Shown here piece after piece: positions 59,001-64,000 of a stretch of DNA of 64,000 nucleotides (its first letter is position 1; each line of letters opens with the position of its first letter). Below the pieces are notes generated by a model that ran no database searches, was not told where the DNA came from, and saw only the letters and a program-made list of their open reading frames with translations. A program made the translations under genes and the position numbers. The stretch lies in the NCBI RefSeq assembly GCF_032854445.1, contig NC_088301.1:35267187-35331186 (forward strand), read 5' to 3'. The DNA comes from Liolophura sinensis (Eukaryota > Mollusca > Polyplacophora > Chitonida > Chitonidae).

Positions 59001-61430
59001 GAGTCTTGATTATTCACGGATAATGAGTGGTGATATGAATTCAGAATTACATTAAGATCGCAGGAAACCTGTTTTTCGGACGTGCAGCGTTGACACTTTG
59101 ATGACAGCGCAAGCGAAAAGACAGAGTTGCAGGTTAGTATATGTAACGATTCAGAGCAACTGGTTAATGTGGAAGCTAAGCAATGGGAATGGTCAGCCGA
59201 CCTCAGCGATAGTCTTCACCTCGACACAATCTGGTTATTGAGCATCCACCAGTGTATCCATGTATGCAGTTTCATTCAGTGTAGCTCCGTGTTTTTCTAC
59301 ATATAATGTGGACACTGTTTGATATGAACCCGATTTTGAACTTCCTATGCTGTAGTCTTTCATATCAGTGGCCAAGTATATCAGAAGTCAGTGACAAACC
59401 ACAAACTAATGCTTAGAAGATCCGCCAATCGGCGTTTATATTTTCATTGTATGTACTCAATATGTAGGTTCTTTTTGCAACTATGTATGTGTAGATGTAT
59501 GTTTACTTGCAGTTTTACGTCATATGCGAACGAGGAGTTATACGGTGTGTGTATATCCACTGCGTCTTTTTGAGACAGGGCAGTGTCATGCCAGAGACAC
59601 CAGATGTAACACCTCACCCAGTCACTTTATACTTACACCTGGCTATTCAGTCATATTTCCTGGGTTTAGCCACTGAGAATCGACTGTCACTTTTTGTATA
59701 AAATCGTTCGTATAACCAGACCCGGACCACATATAAGGCCGAAAAGGTTGTAAAGTCGGTCAGCATATTACCTGATGAATGTCACTGATAGCATATTACC
59801 TGATGAATGTCACTGATAAAGAATGAAGCAAACCAGACAGCCACCACCCACTCTTGGTCCATGTCACGGACGAGAGTGTAAGTGAATAGGATCAAGAGAC
59901 ATAGATGGGATATCTGTCGAAGTAAGAAAGGAAAAGAAAGCTCACTGACCAAGTAAAAAAGAAGCCAAATGCACATTCATGGTGGAAAGTAATCAAAAAT
60001 TTAACTGAAATTATATGTTCAATAAATAAGATAAACGTGAGGATTTGATCAACTGTATGTACTAATTTAAAATATTTATGAATAAGGCTTTGAAACTGTT
60101 CAGATGAGAATCCAACATCGCATTTCAGAATATACAGTGTTGAGAATAGTGACAATTTCCGTGTCGTCTAATTAAAAATTCTGGAAATAAAAAGACAGGA
60201 ATAATAAAGAGATACGGCCATTGTGTTTATGAAAGGTGTTACAGTTAAAAAGATATGTACACGCATGAAAGCATATTTTTATTAGATATTTATTCCACTG
60301 GAGTTAAAAGAATTCCGGAAAGTTAAATGACAAATGATGACATAGAAGGTTGAGAAAAGTCATATGTGTATAAAGTTTTTCATTACTTCTTTTAATATAT
60401 TTGCAAATCGATACAGCTGATTTCAAGGATTTGTTTCAAAAATATTGTGGAAATGTCAGCATAAAACACATGAATACTCTACTGGCACACAGCCATACCC
60501 AGGGCGTTTTATAGAACAGTTTGTCTATCCCAAAAATTTGATTTGACTAAACTGGTTCCCACGCTAGACAACCCAAACTCAATGAGTTGCTGAAAAACGG
60601 GGAGAACAGGCTCGGCATAATAAGAAGAGTTAATTAAGTCTACAAATAAGGAAAGAGCAAAAATCGGTATTTAACACAGTAGGACAGGTGAAGTGAGGAA
60701 TTGCTTTAAAGTGGATTTGAATATGTCAGCTACACAAAATGTCAAAATGAAAATCCACTCCATGTGACTATTATTACCACACAATGGCATAACGAATGGG
60801 AAGTGTAACTTACCAGATAGTACTGGTATAGATTGACAGGAGCTGTGTAGTAATTATATAGACTAGAGTTCACTAGATATTTTCTGACGCATGATGGTTT
60901 GTATCTCCAAACTCCGTGCAGCGAAGGGCTCGGTAGTGGAGAAATGTTCTGAATGAGGTTGAAGAAAACAGAATCTGGGATTGTGTGACATTCCTTATTT
61001 TCCACGCGATCCAGGTATTTTCCGTGATTGTATTTCACAAGACCCCATGGCCTGGCCAACAAAATGGGAATTGGTGGAAACCAGAACACGGGTAGAAACT
61101 GAAATTTACAAAAATTCGTAATGATCATTTATTTACAAAATATCAAAATACCGTGCAATGCGCTAACTACCACGATCATAAGGACAGTTCTAAGAGATTC
61201 ACGTAGCATGCTTGCAAGTTAAAGGTAGCTCAGGCCGAACGACTCTTACAACAAGGTCAAGGTCAAAAACAATTGAGGCCTTCTACATAAGTAGGTGCAC
61301 ATTTGGTTTAAGTGACGACAGTTGCTTAGAATAAGAGAAATATCGTCTTTACAATATGTGTCCCAAAATATGACTTACCCCAAATGACCATGAAAAAATC
61401 ATCATAAAACGGACTCTTTTTGAGATGCTT
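52943..61430 (-). CDS. TRPM-family cation channel, C-terminal part, 8 exons
   Basis: Eight minus-strand exons, in order 61379-61430, 60814-61098, 59800-59913, 57809-58156, 57280-57466, 55589-55754, 54544-54842 and 52943-53046, join in frame across seven introns (phases 0,0,0,0,1,2,1) into about 517 residues ending at a TGA. They contain pre-S1, S1-S2, S3-S4, S5 with pore loop, S6, the TRP helix with the proline-rich LPPPPLNI motif, and a short tail. Such channels are tetrameric plasma-membrane cation channels. The first exon begins within a codon, so N-terminal TRPM homology regions must lie upstream, probably beyond 64 kb. No Nudix or kinase domain follows. The subfamily cannot be assigned. 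The exon chain is well supported by phase agreement. Only the first exon is doubtful. Confidence 0.88.
53777..54026 (-). mobile_element. AAAT-tailed SINE in the last TRPM intron
   Basis: The body 53790-54013 has the family landmarks TTTATTTATTTGATGGGTGT, ACGCCGTACTCAAGAATA, GCGGCCAGCATTATGGTGGG and GGAGGCCCC. The flanks GAAAAGTGCTCGT (53777-53789) and GAAAAGTGCTTGT (54014-54026) form a 13 base duplication with one mismatch. It lies in the same orientation as the host gene. Confidence 0.85.
54544..54842 (-). CDS. TRPM exon: TRP helix and following hydrophobic segment
   Basis: Starts in phase 2 after TACTTTAG| and ends in phase 1 at ACAA|GTAAGT. HYYGKTKEQTERIWATEIFK matches the post-S6 region with the TRP-helix Trp and is followed by LPLPPPPLNIVW. 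An unusually hydrophobic stretch (WFIIRFLLTLILLVYIGVLW) and a basic RRRKR come next. Confidence 0.92.
55589..55754 (-). CDS. TRPM exon: outer pore and S6
   Basis: Starts in phase 1 after CTTTCCACAG| and ends in phase 2 before GTAGGC. Acidic outer-pore residues (CLEEDFN) and two cysteines (ACLEED and TSCYT), positioned like the disulphide pair of TRPM outer pores, precede WMAPIFTALFVFLANLVLF, which is S6. Confidence 0.92.
57280..57466 (-). CDS. TRPM exon: S5 and pore helix
   Basis: 62 codons plus one base between acceptor CTAATTTCAG| and donor TACG|GTTTGT. IPLFFILLLVAVGFGVAY is S5. FFRPFWHIFGAMQLED is the pore helix and filter, aligned with the RPYWMIFGE-type sequence of the family. The residue after FG is Ala where TRPM channels usually have Glu or Gln. 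Confidence 0.92.
57809..58156 (-). CDS. TRPM exon: S2-S3 loop, S3, S4
   Basis: 116 codons in phase 0 between acceptor TGCTAATAG| and donor CTCATA|GTGAGTG. After a serine-rich loop (MLSSSSPNAFGG) comes NWLSDEWHFLDLGIYILFLL (S3 with the conserved W-LDL motif) and AFYASAILLAYGKLMRF (S4). Few basic residues lie in S4, as usual for TRPM. Confidence 0.9.
58512..58665 (+). mobile_element. tRNA-Leu/Ser-like SINE (third type), copy 2
   Basis: GGCGGGGTGTGGATAAGTGC, then GTTAAGACGCTAGTCTTTCA and ATCGCTAGAGCATACGAAGT resemble the head at 16864, with CCCGACCTCGAAAAG near a B box position. It lies in a TRPM intron, antisense to the gene. Confidence 0.5.
59762..59817 (-). repeat. 28 bp tandem duplication containing the splice donor
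   Basis: Two identical 28 base units, 59762-59789 and 59790-59817, each carry on the minus strand ATTCATCAG|GTAATATGCT. Two equal donors therefore exist, ending the exon at 59800 or at 59772. Confidence 0.95.
59800..59913 (-). CDS. TRPM exon: S1-S2
   Basis: 38 codons between acceptor CTTCGACAG| and donor CAG|GTAATA, phase 0 at both ends. ISHLCLLILFTYTLV completes S1. The acidic-aromatic link RDMDQEW and VVAVWFASFFISDIHQ form S2, ending like the conserved EE(I/M)RQ of TRPM. The donor region is duplicated (see 59762-59817). Confidence 0.9.
60814..61098 (-). CDS. TRPM exon: pre-S1 helix and start of S1
   Basis: Acceptor AAATTTCAG| and donor CTG|GTAAGT border 95 codons in phase 0. It begins with a hydrophobic FWFPPIPILLARPWG segment. 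It ends with the TAPVNLYQYYL motif that corresponds to the conserved TAP motif just before and within TRPM S1. The intervening 60 residues are polar. Confidence 0.85.
61379..61430 (-). CDS. TRPM exon (pre-S1), tentative
   Basis: A strong acceptor (TTTTTTTTCTATCG...TTTACCAG) precedes 61430, and GTAAGT follows 61379. The frame that joins the next exon in phase 0 encodes RVRFMMIFSWSFG, a hydrophobic stretch suited to the pre-S1 helix. Two other frames are also partly open, so identity rests on splice sites and phase. Confidence 0.5.
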
Positions 61431-61827
61431 CTGGTAAATACAGTTACGATAGAAAAAAAATCGCCACCTAATGTGTCAAAACAATTGATTTCAGAGTTAA
61501 CAACTGTAGAAAAGTTAACAATTGCTTCCCATTTCTTGGGAAAATCCATTCGGCACCGTGCGTTACGATGTAAGTAAATCAAGGGAATTAATCTTGTATT
61601 GAAAATTGGTAGAGCCGCACCTGAGTTATTTCCCTTCAGTGTCCGTCAGCAAAGCGTGGGCTGCTGCTGAAGGTAGTTTCGCCGAGGAAGTTATATATTT
61701 AACCATAAATTATCCAAAGCATTCAGCTAGAAATAAAGGAGAACCGTAGATGAGTAATGATCCTTTGCTGCTGTATTATCACCTTTCATTTTACCAAATG
61801 GTGGTAACAAAGACCGACTGAGGTCAC
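61431..61827. other. Presumed TRPM intron, no other feature
   Basis: Between the first recognisable TRPM exon and the Ty3 LTR. No further TRPM exon was recognised. A minus-strand frame reaching 61582 extends upstream of the exon but lacks family similarity. Confidence 0.4.
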
Positions 61828-61973
61828 TGTAACATGTACCGATACACTGCATGTCATTTACGACATCGGACACATTTTTCTTACGGCAATAATAAAGGCT
61901 CGACTCCAGCCGGCGTGCTCGTCAACATGTGTCGTCGTGTTTGTCTTTAAAACAGTCCAGTTATCACGATACA
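61828..61973 (+). repeat. Probable 5' LTR of a Ty3/gypsy element
   Basis: The segment starts TGTAAC and ends GATACA directly before a primer binding site, with AATAAA at 61891-61896. The length would be only 146 bases. The left border is inferred from the TG start and cannot be checked without the 3' LTR. Confidence 0.55.
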
Positions 61974-61988
61974 TGGTGTCAGAAGCGG
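61974..61988 (+). promoter_or_regulatory. Ty3 primer binding site, tRNA-Leu type
   Basis: TGGTGTCAGAAGCGG begins with TGG, the complement of CCA. The following bases are complementary to the 3' end of metazoan tRNA-Leu (…CTTCTGACA). It sits immediately after the LTR end, as required for minus-strand priming. Confidence 0.75.
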
Positions 61989-62079
61989 TGCTTGATATCG
62001 TTCTGCAAGTCATCCCCATTGTCAATGTCCTGCCATTGTATGTGATCGCTCACTACACGCAGACGACGTATACTGTCTA

Positions 62080-63162
62080 CTGGTGTAGTGATCACGTCCA
62101 GGCTTACAACAACAAACACGCCATGTTCATTCGTCTCAGTTGTGAAAATGGGACTCATTTACTTTGCTGTAAATCTATTTGTGAAAGACTGTCTAACAGA
62201 GACATCTACGTTGTACTATCTGAAACTGGACACTGAAATATCCGTTGGTTCGAATTTGGTGTTGTTTAGCCTCGTTTTGTTCATCAATGGCAGTCTCTCA
62301 GTAGCAAGCCCAGAATGAACTGGCAGGCCGCTGACATAGACAAGGAATTGAAACGCTTCAGACAGCACTGTGGGTTCACCTTTAATGGACCCTGTCAGGT
62401 AATTTTGTCACCGACCTGAAATCGCTCGTGAAAGACTGTGGCTATTCTGATCCTGAACGTATGCTGCGTGAGGCCGTTGTTCTTGTTGGTACAGGTAAGA
62501 CTGCCGAGATGTTAGAGATGCTTGGGAAAAGGTGATGACATGACGTTTGACCTTGATGTCAAGATAGGAGAGAGCTATGAAACCTCCCAAGACAGTCTGA
62601 GAATGATAGCTGTTGATGAAGATCCAATGCTGTGTCTGGTGCAGCAAGTGACCATCGTAGGTCTAAAAGGGTTGGCGACAGAAATCACCAGAAGAAACAG
62701 GGTAACGCCAGAAAACAGAGAGGGAAGCATACCAACAATGGGAAAATGTGCTCCAGGTGTGGTTATGAGGAATCACACAGAAAGTGTCCTGCTATAGGAA
62801 ACAGATGCAATTTTTGTAATGGCTTGAACCATTTCAGCAAAGTTTGCCGTAAGAGAAATCGGACTAATGTCGATCAAGAGGTCACTATAACATCTGACAG
62901 TTCCTCGGGTGAAGATTTCACACACTCAATAAACATTGTGTCTGACAGGAATAAAACAGACTGGACAAAAGAAATACATGTAGGGTCACAAACACTGACC
63001 ATAGATAGATGCAGGTGCCGCCCAATCACTCATACTATACAGTTTGTTCAAGTCCACGAACGTTAAGCAACCTTTTCAACTAGCAGACAGGAAGTTTCAG
63101 TCGTATACACGCCACCCAATAAATCTTGAAGGGCGTGTCACACTTCCCACATCCTGCAAAGC
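62080..63162 (+). pseudogene. Ty3/gypsy gag, knuckles and protease remnant (broken)
   Basis: The capsid-like part begins at about 62315 (MNWQAADIDKELKRF), continues with LKSLVKDCGYSDPERMLREA, and carries a GESYETSQDSLRMIA stretch in the 62522-62797 frame. The 62632-63066 frame encodes two zinc-knuckle-like motifs, CSRCGYEESHRKC (irregular spacing) and CNFCNGLNHFSKVC (regular CX2CX4HX4C). At about 63010 a frameshifted aspartic protease site reads DAGA instead of the usual DTGA. Several frameshifts make the copy inactive. Confidence 0.8.
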
Positions 63163-63450
63163 TAAGTGTGTAGAATTTTTTTTTGGATTGATGTTTTACG
63201 CCGTACTCAAGTATATTTCACTTATACGACGGCGGCCAGCATTATGGTGGGTGGAAAGCGGGCAGAGCCCGGGGGAAACCCACGACCATCCGCAGGCTGC
63301 TGGCAGACCTTCCCACATACGGCCGGAGAGGAAGCCAGTATGAGCTGGACTTGAACTCACAGCAATCGCATTGGTGAGAGACTCCTGGGTCATTACGCTG
63401 CGTTAGCGCGCTAACCAACTGAGCCAGAGAAGCCCTATAAGTGTGTAGAA
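63163..63450 (-). mobile_element. AAAT-family SINE inserted in the Ty3 element
   Basis: The body 63176-63437 is full-length and reversed: ATGTTTTACGCCGTACTCAA, TATACGACGGCGGCCAGCAT, AGAGCCCGGGGGAAACCCAC, ACTTGAACTCACAGC (reversed B box) and TAACCAACTGAGCCA (reversed A box). The tail is plain A rather than AAAT. Perfect 13 base duplications TAAGTGTGTAGAA lie at 63163-63175 and 63438-63450. Confidence 0.92.
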
Positions 63451-64000
63451 GATCATGACAGAATCTTCAAAGCTGTTGTAAAAGCGTGCCACAGAATACA
63501 ATCTGGGCATTAACTTTGACAAACGTCAAGTAAAACTTCCCGCTGTGAAGTATACCGGTCATATTGTTACCATATTGTTGCCTCAAACCTGATCCTGGCA
63601 AAGTACGTGCTTTGCGAGAGATGCCTGTGCCGAAATCAAAAGAAGAAGTCCGCCGATTTCTTGGACTGGTACAATATCTCAGCAAGTTTATTCCAGATCT
63701 CAATGATATTGATGCTCCATTAAGAGACGTGATTAAGTAGGACGTTGACTTCTACTGCAGTGGTGTACAACAAACAAGCCTTGACAAATTGAAAGATTTG
63801 TGCAGCAGTGCACCAGTTTTGGCCAAATATGACATAAGCAAAGAGGTAACAATACAGTGTGACACCAGTAGCTATGCAGTAGGTGGAGTTCTGCCTCAAG
63901 ATGGCCGACCCATCGCATATACATCTCGTGCACTTACGGACACAGATATGCACAGATAGAAAAACAGGCACTCGCTATGGTGCATTCGTGCAAGAGATTC
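63451..64000 (+). pseudogene. Ty3/gypsy RT thumb and RNase H start (broken, cut by window end)
   Basis: The frame directly after the SINE continues the RT palm end (HDRIFKAVVKACHRIQ). Then, after frameshifts, MPVPKSKEEVRRFLGLVQYL represents the thumb and KEVTIQCDTSSYAVGGVL the beginning of RNase H with its first aspartate. Stops at about 63738 and 63957 interrupt it. The rest of pol and the 3' LTR lie outside the window. Confidence 0.85.

Noticed and set aside
61431-61582. Extension of the first TRPM exon upstream to the Met at 61582
   Set aside because: The frame is open, but its residues do not resemble TRPM, and a strong acceptor at 61430 explains the exon start better.

Overview
The window is AT-rich animal DNA with intron-containing coding sequence, many short dispersed repeats and decayed retroelements. 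The repeats point to a mollusc: tRNA-derived SINEs ending in AAAT or CACT repeats, and SINE 3' parts built on a TTTTACGCCGTACTCAA-like block, which I associate with mollusc genomes. The species cannot be named from the sequence.

The one convincing cellular gene lies on the minus strand at 52.9-61.4 kb. Eight exons, all with GT/AG borders and matching intron phases, encode about 517 residues: the C-terminal part of a TRPM-family cation channel (S1-S6, pore loop, TRP helix, short tail, stop). Its N-terminal exons are not recognisable here and probably lie beyond 64 kb.

From 1 to 31 kb I see no recognisable protein gene. This part holds remnants of a Penelope-like element (PLE), two related tRNA-SINEs at 17.2 and 19.7 kb, a third SINE type at 16.9 kb, and unclassified repeats. 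From 31.8 to 37.8 kb there are more SINE and PLE-tail copies and a strong hairpin. From 37.8 to 45.5 kb is a nested composite. A decayed minus-strand Ty3/gypsy element (gag, protease, RT, RNase H, integrase) is interrupted inside RNase H by a 1.37 kb PLE flanked by TCTAGA duplications. Its gag is interrupted by about 2 kb carrying a Crypton-type tyrosine recombinase, and a full-length SINE with a 13 bp target duplication sits in its leader. The PLE insertion shows that a noncoding repeat seen elsewhere in the window is the PLE 3' tail.

From 46 to 52.9 kb there are SINE copies and two unidentified coding-like minus-strand stretches. From 61.8 kb to the end, a second Ty3/gypsy element starts on the plus strand with a short LTR and a tRNA-Leu-type primer site. 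It is antisense to TRPM, already lacks most of protease-RT, and was later hit by a SINE. No CRISPR, operon, rRNA or functional tRNA gene is seen.
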